Positions 10,801 through 23,199 of a stretch of DNA of 64,000 bases are shown here, piece after piece. The stretch's first letter is position 1; each line of letters opens with the position of its first letter. Position numbers and translations under genes: made by a program. A model generated the notes under the pieces. It was given only the letters and a program-made list of their open reading frames with translations. It ran no database searches and was not told where the DNA came from. This DNA is from Polytrichum commune (lineage: Eukaryota > Streptophyta > Polytrichopsida > Polytrichales > Polytrichaceae): contig OX485806.1 of the NCBI GenBank assembly GCA_950295325.1, forward strand, positions 29,946,001 to 30,010,000, read 5' to 3'.

Positions 10801-13800
10801 TGTGAGTGTCCACGGGCACCTAGCTAGTCCAATTGTCCGAGCGATTTCTCTAGTTTCCGTACCCCTTATAATTGCCCCTCGTTCTTCTTTTTGGTCGTGG
10901 CAATCGAAGTTTTAACTATTTATGGGGCTCCAAAACTTATAATCCCAAAGTTGGAAGAAGGATATGAAATTTTGAACCTTGCAATCGTCCTCTTTCACTC
11001 ATGTGAATCCAATTTCTTGTGCAGGAGCTAAGACGAGGGTATAGTGGACCGAACAATGTTAACAAACAACGACCACGAGTCAAGGATGGTTTCACCCTTC
11101 ACCCTCAAGTGCATACCATAGTGCCTTATCAGCTTCAGCACCAAATAAACACATTCTTGAATGAGGGTGCCACATGTCATGCAACCGTTGGTCAATGAAC
11201 ATGTGGCAAAGCTGACTTGGCATGAAAATAAATTCAATCCCGACAAGGAAAGTGCCTAAATTGATAAGGGTACTATGGTAAACCCTTGAATGTACTTGTA
11301 GAGCTACTGGCTGGATAACTACAGGTTGATTTGGAAGACCAAAGTGCCACATATAGCTTGAAGTAGTATAGATCGAACCAATAGCACATTATGGAAATCG
11401 GTGTAAAGTATGGCTTGAAGTAGCACGTATCAAAACTAGTAATATATATTGAATTCTATGTTAACGAGGACCGGTATACTTACACATGGATGGGAAACAC
11501 ATGGGATCGATCAAGTCTTGGTTTGTAGTTTAAGGGTTAAAGGTCGAAGATGACCCATGGTGTCCTTTGTAGGGACCTCCATGACCATTAAGGGTTAAGG
11601 GGTTGTTTAACACCATGGACCATGAAGTCGTTCCAAGGCCTTGTAAAATTTGTGATTGGCTGTTGAACTTGTCCCATGATCACTTCGGATTACAGCAAGA
11701 TCAAAATGACAGAGTGATCATGGAGTTCGAGGTCCCCAAAAGACATATTTTAAGGCCTACATTATCCACTGACATGGTCCAATGGGTTTTGTGGCGAGAG
11801 AAGAAAAATAGGTGTTCTAATAGGAAAAGGCAAGGGCCCATGGCAAAGAAATGTTTTCATAATAATAATAAATCAAAGAATATTTTTTTTGGGAGAAGAG
11901 ATGATGACGATAAGAGAAGACAAGAGAGTGGTCAAACTTGAATGTTTTTTTTTCTTTCCAAAACTACCTTTTTGGGCATATATTTAAAAAAATCAACACA
12001 TTCACTTTTTGATGCATGGTCATAATCCCTCTTGGTTCACATTCGATTTACACCTAGTGAGAGGCCCAAAGGCTTTGTAAATTGAATTTTCAAGAAATCG
12101 GACCATGAATAAAAGCTATTTTCCATGGTCCATGGTGTAAACGGCCGTAAGTTGACAGAGCACAAAGAAAGCAATGTAAACATCAATGAGCAACAAATTT
12201 AGAGTATCTTTGGAACTCGATATAGAGACTTCAAATTTATTGCTGGGCCTAGGCTATATATAAAAGCTACACTAATTAAATCACCCAGAGTTTCTTACAA
12301 GAAATACTTAATCTACCGCAGCCGCAATCAATGTTCTGGCCTCACATACTAACTTAGAGGTTTAGAGAACAAGGAAAACGTCCTCAGATACAATTATGTA
12401 GGGCATGGTGAGCAAGTACGGAAACATTATGGTGGTTTTTTTCCCAACAAGTGTGACAAGCAAATAAAATGTCTTGTGTATGTGTACTATACTTCTTATC
12501 TCCTTTCATAACATTAAGTCCTACCCCTCAAGCTATCTTTGCAAGGGAGCATCAAGTGTCGGAATCGACATTTGATGCTCTTTTCTAGCAAAGGTAACAT
12601 AATAATTAGACAAAATGAATACTATAATTGTGCATTTTAGGTGGTTACATTCAGTAAATAAGATGAAGTAGACTTTAATGAAGCGGAAGGGCAAGTGTTG
12701 GTAGATGTTCTAATCTAGGGTAGATTCTAATCTAACAATTTATGAGAGGCTACAAATTGGTAGATAGGTACCTAGAGGTCAAAAAGGTTGATAGACCTTG
12801 CTACAAAGTCTTCCACATTTTTTACATGTCCAGAAGATTCAACCTTTGTTAGTTAGTAACTATACCTTGAAATCAGAAGGCAGGGGCTAGCACTGGTACT
12901 TGATGTTATTTTCTGGTGCAGTTCTTTTCTCTTATAGGAATTAGGAAGAAGAGGGGGTAAACAAAGGGCTTCCATATCCATATTCTCACAAGTGTTTGAA
13001 TCATGAAGTTGAAGTTGATGGTCGTTTCATTTCTTTTCTAAATACATGAGGATAAATGGTAACAAGGCTTGAATGTCATTATGGTATCCTAGCCTATGAT
13101 TGAGTGACACATTGGTGAATTATCACAATGACCTCTTCTATGGTATCCAACGATTTTATTTTTTCATACAAGGTAAAATGAGATATTTGTCTATTTCAAA
13201 ATTATGAAATTTATTAACTTAATCCAAGGATGCTTGATGTCGATGCCAATAGAACTTATGAGCATTCTTTAATTTCCCACAAACAAGTAAGAGGTTGTAC
13301 AAAATCTAACACTAGTAAGCCCAACTGGAGTTTGACTTGTGAAAACATAAATTATGGGAGACAACAATGCTATAAGATCCATGTGAATAAATAAATAGTA
13401 TGGGACAATAATATCATTGATATCATCCAATAAAACATGTATAAAATGATAATGTATAGTCAAAAATATTATTAAAATGAGACTCATCTCAAGTGTTTGA
13501 ATGTTTTGACTAAGTTATTAATACACGTTTCAAATTATTAAACAAAGTGAATGAATGTGCCTTGAATTGAGACCTAGCCCCTCCTTCCTCCCCCTCTTTC
13601 CTCCTTCCCCCTTCCTTCAAATTTGAGAAATGAGATCTTTGGCGATCTTGGAGGTTTGTTTGATTTTTGACAAGAGTGTTAGGGTTGTTGATTTTTAGAA
13701 GAAACTAGAGATCTTCTGTGTGGAGGGCAACAACATCTAGCCCATATTTAAATGCAAAGTGCAGAGAAGACTCGAAAGTCAAATACCTCTTGTTTATTGT

Positions 13801-15100
13801 GTTTTGTATGTTTGTATTCATCATTAATTTGGTCATCATGGTGTGCAATACGTATTTGAACTATATGTCTCGCGGTCTAGATCATAGCAAATCGTAGTAG
13901 GAACCAGATTTCTCTCCAACTTTTCAAACCCTAAATGTTTGGGCTCATGGATTTTTATGCATTCTAGACAAGTTTTACATTTGATGTCCCAACTTTATAT
14001 GTCATGAACAATGCCTAACCTCTCCTCCAATGGAATTGTCTAAGTTGAGTGTGGTTCATTTTTGTTTGCCTTCCAATTTACAAAGCATCAAAGAGTCATG
14101 TCTTTTTCTAAGAGTCCCTGCAATAACATCTGGCCGAGGTCATAGACATTCCAAACTATAACATGTGTTCTTCAATCTGCAGGCCTCATTGCGCTCAAAC
14201 TAAGGTACTAAGGTCTTGAAGCAACACTTTAAGAAAAGAAAAATCTATTTCAGGTAGGTTAGATAGCTTGGAAAATTCTTGAGAATATTTCATAGATTAG
14301 AAGATCTAGATAGAGTCTACAAATAAATAAATAAATAAATAATTCGCAAAGTTTTAGAAATTCGCAAAGTTGTCTTAAGGAAAGAACCTTTTACTCTCCA
14401 CTAGGGGGGGGGGGTCTATTGATGTTGGATTGCTAAGTGAGAATTGCCACAAAATTAGTCTTATTGCAAGTGAGGATCTTCTATTACATGAAGGTGTTGT
14501 CCCCCTTTTGTGGATCACTTCTTACACCACCTCGTTGAGCGGGTAAATCTCCAATTAACCATGATGATTGGCCAAAGTTGTTGCTCTTTTAAAAGTGTTC
14601 TTGCATCCTCCTTATACTGGTATTATGAATGATCGAAGTGGTGCTATTTTAACTTAATGTTGCATATGCTTAATCGCTTTTAATAATGACTTACTTGATG
14701 GCACCATTGCACTCACTTGTTGATGGCTTGAGGATTTAAAATAGGTGTCAACAAAAGGCAGGTGTTACTTTGAGGCCTCAGTACCTTATGCGCTTGGAGC
14801 TACATACACACAAGAAGAACTGGAGAGCAACGATGAGCAACTAGGAGATTCATGACCTCACATTCCAACAGATCCAGTACACAGTGAACACAAGGGTTTA
14901 GAAATGGCTTCTACAAAGCTTAGGAGTGGTTGAGTCTGCTTCTGGTGGTGAAGAAAGATAGCATCATTTGTTGATAGTTTGACAGACCAAATTATTATAT
15001 CAAATGTTGAAAACATCTTAATGAACATTTTATGTACAGTTACTCAACTTCATTGTGGAGACTTCTATTAGACTTGTGCATGAACGTTTTTGAAAAATGC
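10801..15100. other. Gene-free stretch
   Basis: No supported gene. It holds a short AAAT-type microsatellite (about 14321-14342) and a poly-G run (about 14406-14413). A 112-codon frame at 11603-11941 has no recognisable motif or splice context. Confidence 0.5.
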
Positions 15101-15103
15101 AGG

Positions 15104-15350
15104 TGATGATTACAAGATGGTATGGAATTACAAGATGCGACAATGCTTCTCACCTTGCTAGGTCATCTGAATTACATTCATAGTGTGCAATTCCACCATG
15201 AAAGCCCATGGGTTGTCAGTGCAAATGACAACCAAACCATCTGCATTTGGAACTACTAATCACACACCTACATATCAATCTTAACAGGCCACAATCGTTA
15301 TGTGTGCTTCCTTCCATATCAAGGAGGATCTAGTGGACCACAAACTGTGC
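15104..15350 (+). pseudogene. Coatomer subunit alpha (WD40 region) gene fragment
   Basis: Frame by frame this encodes GDDYK..VWNYKM, then [32 protein letters not shown], then TGHN-Y, MCASFHIKEDLV and a QTV remnant. These appear in the order found in the N-terminal WD40 propeller of coatomer alpha (COPI coat). At least two frameshifts, an in-frame stop after the IWNY segment and a small deletion after DLV break it. It opens directly after an intron-like AAAATGCAG, so it may be a copied genomic exon rather than a processed copy. No other coatomer exon was seen nearby. Confidence 0.75.
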
Positions 15351-17239
15351 AAGAGGTCAATTAATAGGTTCATTAATCAAGAGTGTCATCTGCAAGAATA
15401 TATCTTTGTCATTCAAATACATACAACATGATGTTTGTAACTGCCACCAGAGTTTTTTGGGACCATCATCCCAACGATACATGTTTGTATTGTATTTCAT
15501 CCAGTTGCACATTCATATTCACCTAAAACCATCATTCAAAAAAATCAATGTAAATACTATTGCTCAGCTTAAGGTCACATATCGGTATTGGTCTAGGATA
15601 CCATGTTTCTCCCACCATGTTTCTCCCAGCACTGAAGCTGATTGGTGACATTGCACTCTAAACTGCTGGCAAGTTCAATGTTGAAAAACATTTAACAATC
15701 ATTTTTGCACATTAAAGCAAGGTGACAGGACTGTCTGTTGGCGAGTCAAACAGGTCCCTGCGTGGAACCAAATGCTCACAAGTCCACCAAACTACCTCCT
15801 GACACTCTTGTAGGTAAGCATGTGGAAGTCAAAAGAAAGAGATATTAAGCATTTCATAATAAAGATCAAGAAACATCAGGACAAAACTTAAAGAGCTGAA
15901 GTCAGTAAGCTTAGTGCCTGTTTTGTTGAGGTAGATGAGAGAAATCCTGTAACCATCACCAGAGGAACAGAGTCACAAAACAGGTAATACAGCTTAACTG
16001 GTGGATACAAGAACAGCAAGTCACAAGACAAGACCACAAACATGATGGTTGAGTGCAATAATTTTACTCAAGTAGCATTCTCAGAAAACAATATGGGAAA
16101 GTCTCCATACCACTTACATACATTCAGGACTGAGGTGCAAGAAAGAAAGAGTTAAGGCAGGAAGTTTATTGGCTGATGGGCTTATGAGATAAGAAACATT
16201 ACCATGCCAAGGGGAGTGCAGGTTTTCAATGTTGGGAGTGACAATAATTTGGTCTCTATGGCCTGTACACTGAGTCGTGCATAGATTTTGAGGTTAATGG
16301 AGCTCTTCATCCAATGGTACATGCTTCATCCCAGACTCTGCTACCTTGCACTTTGTGACAATGAGATTAACGCTCCTCTGATTGACACAAAATGACTTCG
16401 CCAAATGCTATTAAGTGGCAAATGATAGACCGGAGGTTAATAGCATTACCAAGTAGCTTGCCATCGACCCATAGTAGGAGACGGTGACATCTCAGTTGCT
16501 AGTAACTATTCTTAGAAGCCTAAAACAAATCTGTAATGGCACTAATATTCTGGACTTAAATTATATAACAAAGTGTATCCTGCCAGTACCAACATATTGT
16601 AAAGGCCCAAGTGCCTACTAGGATACTTCCATCTGACTGCCAAACCTCCCCTTTCACCTCTAGTACAAGTTACACTTTTCCAAATGAGGTTGTACGGAGT
16701 GAAATTCACACCACATCTTGAGAGCACAGACCCATACTAATCTCACGAACTAGCCTCCCATCATTTATAATATCCAATGTGGATCACAGAATTTCCCCGT
16801 CTGATATTGCAATTGAAAGTTCCAAACCTTTACATGCACATTCTACATTAGATCAGACTGGAATCTCGAATCAAATGAGAATTAGTGGGTATCCCCTTCA
16901 CAATCTGTGATACATGAATTGAGGTTGTCTCCTGATTGGGCAAGGAAAAACCTATACCACCATCAATATTTCCTCAGAAGGAACTGAGAAGCTTGATAAC
17001 AGAACTCTGGTGGCAACCATTTTGAATCATAATGTCGGATGTTACTGGCTGCTGCAAATAACCTGATTCGAGAATGGAATCTCTTCAATGAGAATTCCAT
17101 GACTCGTCTCTTCCATAGTCTGCATATATAAAGTGAATGCCTTAGATACTGCAAGCAGGTTATATTAGTCCCCCCTGAAAGAAGTGCCAAGGTTGCAAGT
17201 TTGAAGCTGCTGCCAGTATCAATCATTTGTCCCCATTAA
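15351..17239. other. Gene-free stretch
   Basis: Nothing supported. It lies between the coatomer fragment and the MITE at the 3' end of the pfkB-family kinase gene. Short open frames on both strands show no family signature. Confidence 0.45.
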
Positions 17240-17597
17240 AGTTATCCTCTGACTCAACATGAAATTTGGTCAGGAGTAGGTTGGTTTGTATACAACACCT
17301 TCCATGTTTGATAAGTTTTTGGTGCATGCTTGGAGGTAGTGTGGGGGTTCGAACAAAAATCATTCTATAATGGTTCATTGCAGGTCAAACTCGTTTTAGC
17401 ATGCCAAAAGATGCTAAATTGAATTTTGGCCCTCAGTGAACCAAAATAGGTTGCTCTTCCATTCAGATTCTAACACTACCTCTGAGCATGCATCGTCACA
17501 ATTTTAAAGAAATGATTGATATGTATCCAAAACATCCAATGGAAAATCATAAGGACCGACACTCAACAAAAAGTCCCATCGAGTTGAAGGATAACTC
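17240..17597 (-). mobile_element. MITE copy 1, overlapping the kinase 3' end
   Basis: An element of about 358 bp with imperfect terminal inverted repeats (GTTATCCTCTGACTCAAC at the low end, GTTATCCTTCAACTCGAT reading in from the high end). Internal arms are GGTGCATGCTTGGAGGTAGTGT and its inverse. Sister copies in the opposite orientation are at 54310-54660 and 57909-58260, in introns of the PPR gene. It supplies the last 16 codons and the stop of the inositol-kinase frame as modelled. Confidence 0.75.
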
Positions 17598-20500
17598 TAT
17601 TGCATCACTAACTTTACAGACTCCACATGTGTAAAGCTTCAAAAAAGTCTGGGTGAAATGTTTTCTGGAAGGTTGTAACAATACCTCTAAATGAGTTGGT
17701 AAGAATTTAGGAATGCCCACTTGGGCAACTGCAAGCCCACCGAAGTAGTTGCCCATCAAAACAGCTTGTTCCACTGGAAGCCCTTGATACAGACCCGCAG
17801 AGAACCCAGCCAAGAAGCTGTCTCCAGCGCCAGTTGGGTCAACTTCTGTTGCAGGAAAAGCAGGAATTCTGTATTCATGATCCTTGGAATACACTCTGCT
17901 GCCATGCTTTCCCTCTGTCACAATGAGACAAGTTTTTTGTCTAACAGTCTCAATATCGATGTATGAAGCCTCATTGCGGGCTGCTTTAAGGAATGATATT
18001 TGTTCCAGGAGGTCGTAGTATGGAGTCTCCTCCAATTTTTGAAGCCCTACAAGGCCAGTTTCCGGATCAATGGTCCTTATAAGCGCCTGTATATATCAAA
18101 CACAGGTTTTCATGAGACCAAAGGCAGGAAGAAGTAAATAATGACCCAGACCTAAGCTTGTTGAGATTGCTAAGCAAACATGACTATTAGCCAAGTCAGT
18201 ATTGGCTAATCCATGCACATGACAACTGAATAATGATGAAATGACCTTACAGAGACCTTCACAAAGAAACCAAACTGCTAACCAGGTGCAAAGGCCCTTG
18301 TGGAACATCATTTCTGGAATTACACATATCATTGGATAATTCAATCCTTAAGAAGGTCAAATTTGCACAGCAGGAGAACATACCTGCACATCAACCACCA
18401 CATAACGAGATACCTCGACCATGCGCTGCAGAGTTTCAGGCAGCACTTCACAAGCAATCCCTACCGCAAGACCTAGTTCAAATTTCATGTCAGGTATATT
18501 CTCTGGTTCAATTGGCTCACAAATATTTCCAGCTTTCAAAACCCTTTCCTCTCCTTGTGTAAAATCAGCAAAAAACTCTGTGGTTGGTTGATCGTCAAGG
18601 GTCTGAGGTGGGTGGGTAATCTGTGAACAGTACAAAAAGTCTGGCCCAACCTTCGAGGCTGCCTGCAGGAAGAGCACAACCAGCATTGGTGAATGAAGTG
18701 AATTGCAGTGAACACTGGTACCAAAATTGTTAAAAATCATTTTCCCACTTGTAGGACTGAATTATCATTTCAAAATAGATAGGTCACAGAAAGTTTACCT
18801 TACACTCCATCCCCAGGGCTTCAAATACATTCGTGATGTACGAGACAGATCCTCCTAAACTGTGGACCACCTGGCCGTCATGAAGGGTAAGCTGGTCATG
18901 GCAATAGTGCCCTACAACTAGAGCTGCACATTGGTTCATTTTCCGCATAGAATGCCGGCGTGTATACTTTCCTTTTTTCAAGCCTGGAACCTTCTCCTTC
19001 TCTTTTTGTCCAACCTCATCCACCCATAAAAGAGCCTCCTGCTTAACATAAAACAATTCAGCATAAGAATATAATATATACTTTCATGTCTCTACACCTC
19101 CAAAAAGGATACACTTGACAGCAGGAATCTGCATTCAACGTGCAGAATAATAATGACTGGATCAATTTGGTAAAGGTACACAATTCTTTTCTTCAGAGAT
19201 TGTTGACATAAGACCAAGAATTCAAACACCACCACAAGGTCATAAAGTGATGTCAGGATCATGCATATCCTTGATACGAACACAAAGCAGTTCTACACTC
19301 ACAAGACGACAGGCATCACATTTTTGAAGAAAAATGAATGCCATACACCTAGAGGAAACTACTTCTGGCATCCGTAAATCTGCATAGAACCCTACAATTC
19401 TTTAGTTTTAACCTGTCTTTTCAAATTGTAAAGGTTCACTGTCTTTTATTCCCTCAATAACCTACAAACTGAAACTGTCTCTCTCATATCTACATCACAT
19501 CCGTAAGTTTTTCTGTGCTTTCTTTTTTCAGCACCTGCGTCCATCTTCCCATTTTGGAAGACCTAAGGTATATATGTTCATCGGATGTCTTCTTGCAAGT
19601 TCCTTTAAGCTGTCCACAATGGTCAGTCAAACAAGTTTACATCATAAACTATCCCCCTAGCGAGCATCATCAAGGATGTGCTAATTCATCCACTCTTTGC
19701 GAATGCCGAATATGTCTGGCCTGTTTTTGCACATCACTGAAGGCTCGGACCTCCATAAGAACCTTCTCTAATCTTCAGGGAGTCATTTTTCTCTCAAATT
19801 GCGCTCCCCACTATTCTCTTCCAGGCTTTCAAAAGCTCGTGAGACGTGAGGGCAATTCCCAAACAAACAACCAGATCTGTCGCTGTCTGCCACAATACCT
19901 TCGGTTAATTTGCCACCACATGCAACAACAGATAGTGATTATTACTTCGAGAATCGTCCTGTTGTATATGTCCGGAATTAAGGCACAAGCTATTACAAGA
20001 TGCACCTCCAACTCCTCCCTGTCTTCATCCCGTACTCCGCTACTTATCATCACCACAATTCCTGCTCCGAAATACCCCTTGCATACTTCAGGTGGCGTTG
20101 CGGAGGCAGAATCTGTGCAGGGGCCAACAACGCAGGAATCCCGGAATGGTATATTCATGTAGGGACCATCCACGACACAACTGTAACCGGCTGGGTAAAT
20201 TATGTGTGATAATGCACACCCGAAGAATATTCTAGTCAACGGAATCTATATGTCCACCATACTTAAACCCTTCCGGAATCCGCCGTCCCTCAACTTATTT
20301 CCATGTTTCCCAGGATACCATGTGTTGTTGGTCTTCCCTCTCTTTTGTGAGGAGTCTAGCTGGCTAACTAGTAGAGACCGATCCCGGGATCTATATATCT
20401 ACCACAACCCTTCGGTCCTCCGCCGTCTCTCTTGTTATTTCTGAGGTTCCCAGTATCCCATGGGTTCATTATGGTCTTCGCTCTCTTTCGCGTAGTTTAA

Positions 20501-21550
20501 GCTAAGTAGTAGAGACCGACCCTGGAAGAAGACTCCCCCATCATCATCACAAGCACATGCAACGAAACCCATCCCATCGTCCCAGAATATTTTATTCTGC
20601 CCTTCAGACAGGACAACGTCTAAAACATATCTACCATAACCCTGCCGAAATCCGCCATGATCCTCTCTTATTATTTCCATATTTCCCAGAATCCCATGTG
20701 TAGTTGTTGGTCTTCGCTCTCTTTTGCGGAGTCTAGGCTGAATAGTATGGACCGGCAGAATTATGCATTCATTCCGATCATCCACGCCCCAGAATAATTT
20801 TCCTCTGCCCTTCAAACAGGACGGGATTTATATATCTACTATACCCTTCCAAAATCCACCGTCTCTCAACTTAATTCCATGTTTCCCAGAATCCCATATG
20901 TTCTGTGGAGTCTAGGCTATGTATGTAGTGGAGACCGACCCTGGAAGGCTCTCCCCCATCATAATAATCACATGCAACATGACTCGTCCCAGAATTATGC
21001 ATTCAGTCTGAAAATGCACGCCCTGCCAGAATATTCTGCCCCTTCCTTCAAACAGGACAACGGGATCTAATATATATATGTATATATGTGTATATATATA
21101 TACACATACACACACACACATATACCATAACCATTAGTCCGAATCCGCCATATGTCCCTCTCTCATTACTTCCGAGTTTCCCAGGATCCCATGCCTCTTC
21201 GCTCGCGTTGGAGGTTAGGCTAAGTAGTAGAGAGTCACAGACCGACATGCAACATCATCATCATCCCGAGGCATCATCACAGGGACATGGAAGGGAAAAC
21301 CCAGCCACCCACCTACCTCTTTGGTGCCCAGATCTGGGGTAAATGGGGTCGACAGCGGGCTGTAAAGTGGCGGGATACTCGATTCAAGAGCTCCGGAGGG
21401 ACCCAACCTCGACACATCCACATGCAAATTCCTCGGGCGCGAGGAGGAGCGACGCGACGTAGGACTCGCTGGCGGCTTCATACCCAAGGAAGGCCGCTCT
21501 GCTCCAGCTTCGGCTCCTGCATCTCTATCGTGGTCGCCATCGTTGCCCAT
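17547..21550 (-). CDS. Inositol 3-kinase-like pfkB carbohydrate kinase
   Basis: This would phosphorylate myo-inositol with ATP, the proposed first step of lipid-independent phytate synthesis, in the cytosol. Exons on the minus strand: 21550-21317, 19038-18799, 18662-18384, 18086-17547. All joins are phase 0, giving about 430 residues. The core is clear: GHYCHD (about 121-126), GGSVSY, SKVGPDF, PDMKFELGLAVG, VVVDVQALIR, and the pfkB signature DPTGAGDSF (about 334-342) with its catalytic Asp. Arabidopsis inositol 3-kinase is the closest family I can name. Exon 1 (78 residues, basic and Pro/Ser-rich, strong GTAGGT donor) is tentative; the protein could instead start at the ATG at 18948, giving 322 residues, near the usual 350. 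The C-terminal end from 17597 lies in a MITE. A GTATTG after THLE might alternatively be a donor to an unseen exon. Confidence 0.85.
20245..21295 (+). repeat. Five-copy tandem array in intron 1 of the kinase gene
   Basis: Units start at about 20245, 20393, 20628, 20834 and 21066. Each repeats, in order, CTACCATAACCCTTCC, AATCCGCCGTCTCTC, TTCCATGTTTCCCAG, ATCCCATG, CTTCGCTCTCTTTT, AGTAGAGACCGACC and, in longer units, CATCATCATCACA and CAGAATATT. Unit length is 150-240 bp. The last unit begins with a TA/CA microsatellite (about 21068-21122). The array ends about 20 bp before the donor of the proposed first exon. Confidence 0.85.
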
Positions 21551-21628
21551 TTGATGCTTCCTACTTAACCCTCGCAATTCGGGACGGCCGCTCCCCTTCG
21601 ATTCGATTGGCCTCCTATTGTCTACCAA

Positions 21629-22795
21629 ACAACAGCAATTATAGTAACCTTTCTCCAGCCTCTGCCGATCCGCCGCACCCCACCCCCACCTGTCAGCCTC
21701 CTCAAAAAAAGGTACTTCGTTCCTGTCTTACTTATGACCCTCGCCCTACTCCTCCCCTCTCACCTCTATCACGTCTCACTCCTGTACTCTCTCTCTCTCT
21801 CTCTCTCTCTTCTGCCGTATGTCGTATGTAGGGTACGGCTCTCGCTCACATGTCAGAACCTTCCATCCCCTTAACCCTTCAATTACTTCAACAGGACGGT
21901 CTTGATGACATCGATGTTCCAAACCCCAACGAACCAAAACAGAAACACATTCATATACATACATGCACACACTCATTCATGCCGCACCTGCGCAAATACC
22001 TCGCCAAAGCCGCAATAGTGCTTAACCCCGCCCTACGTAAGAACACAAAACTTAAACCCTCCCTCTCTTCCTCCTGGCAACGCGCAAAGCGCACGGAAAG
22101 CTGTGGGATGGAGAATGCAGCAGTCCCCACTCCTGTGGATTCGGAGCAAAAGGAAAAGGTTCCGTTTCCCACCATAAACGCGGAAGCTGTTTTGTCAACG
22201 ACAACGTGCAACTACGGAAGTGCTTTCCCTTTGCACTACTTAATTATAAAGAAGAGGAAGAAGAAATCCAACAAGTTGCATTCATGGCCTCCTGATCTTA
22301 TGTGTGTGTGGAACTGTTCCACAACGCAACAGTCGTGATCCCATCCCTGGTCAAATGGGCAAGGAGATGATGCATCTTGCTTTTATTATGATGCCAACTT
22401 GTTAAGTTACGACGGATGATGCTCCCCTCCTCAAGGATCAGACGGCGCCAGCATGGCCGCCATCGATCCCATCAGCGCTGCGGTTCCAAAAGCCCCTCCA
22501 GAGCCTCCCTGCTGCCACCCCGCATTCCCTGCCCTCCTCCCTCCCTCTGCCCGCCGCGAATGGACTCGCGTCTGCGTCGATGCGGGGATGGCGGCGGCGT
22601 CGGGGTTGCGTCGGAGGCACTACGCGGCAGCCGTAGTGATAGTTGCAGCGGTAGCGGTACTAGGCGGTAGCGGTAGCGGTCGAGGTGCTTTCTTGGAGAA
22701 ACAAGCGGCTGGGGACCGGCTCCTTTGGGGAGGTCTAGGGGATGGTGGTGGGTGGGTCCCAGCATTTGGTTGCCTCGTTTTAAAATACGTGGGCC
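21629..22795. other. Probable upstream region of the kinase gene
   Basis: GC-rich sequence with a CT microsatellite (about 21786-21810). Several open frames on both strands overlap one another and I cannot choose between them. The plus-strand frame beginning at the ATG at 22453 runs into the R1-like repeat at 22800, which argues against it as a gene. A leader exon or promoter for the minus-strand kinase gene is plausible but no element is diagnostic. Confidence 0.35.
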
Positions 22796-22799
22796 TAAT

Positions 22800-23190
22800 G
22801 CGGTCGCTCTTCTTAATTGGACATCTATATTTGAGTGGTATATGAAAAGGCTACTTAAGAATAGACATTTGAAAAACGTGTTACCATCAAAGTGGACTAG
22901 GTGTGTGCTCAAATTATACACATCGTTTTTTGGCTCAATGTCGAATAGCAAACATAATTGGGAGGGGTGATATGGTTGTTTATAAAGAAGGGGAATCTTC
23001 ACTTTGACCTTTGGTCCTTTTTGCATCTCCACTTTGATGACTCATTTGAAGCTCGAAATGATGGTCTTTGTGATTCAAACGAATCAATTGGGCTTCGGAT
23101 CCCTTGGAGAGGTCAATGGGATGGGTGGCAAGGCCTTCCTTCTCCCTTCAACTGCCTCGTTTTAGGATATGTGGGTCCTATATGGTCAAT
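22800..23190 (+). repeat. R1/foldback-arm repeat copy
   Basis: It begins TTCTTAATTGGACATCTATATTTGAGTGG and continues through GAGGGG..TCTTCACTTTGACC and GCATCTCCACTTTGATG to ATTGGGCTTCGG. The order of motifs matches one arm of the foldback element at 7666-8312, including the region beyond the canonical R1. Confidence 0.55.
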
Positions 23191-23199
23191 TTGAGTATT

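Noticed and set aside
11603-11941. 112-codon plus-strand frame ending in a Lys/Arg/Asp-rich tail
   Set aside because: No splice partner, no known motif, and the tail is a low-complexity A-rich stretch.
19515-20239. A 215-codon plus-strand frame (19515-20162) and a 136-codon minus-strand frame (20239-19829)
   Set aside because: Both overlap, neither has a recognisable motif, and the region is inside the proposed kinase intron. One frame this long is expected by chance in a window this size.
21607-22845. Several GC-rich overlapping frames on both strands upstream of the kinase
   Set aside because: Frames conflict and the longest plus-strand one ends inside a dispersed repeat; more likely promoter or leader DNA.
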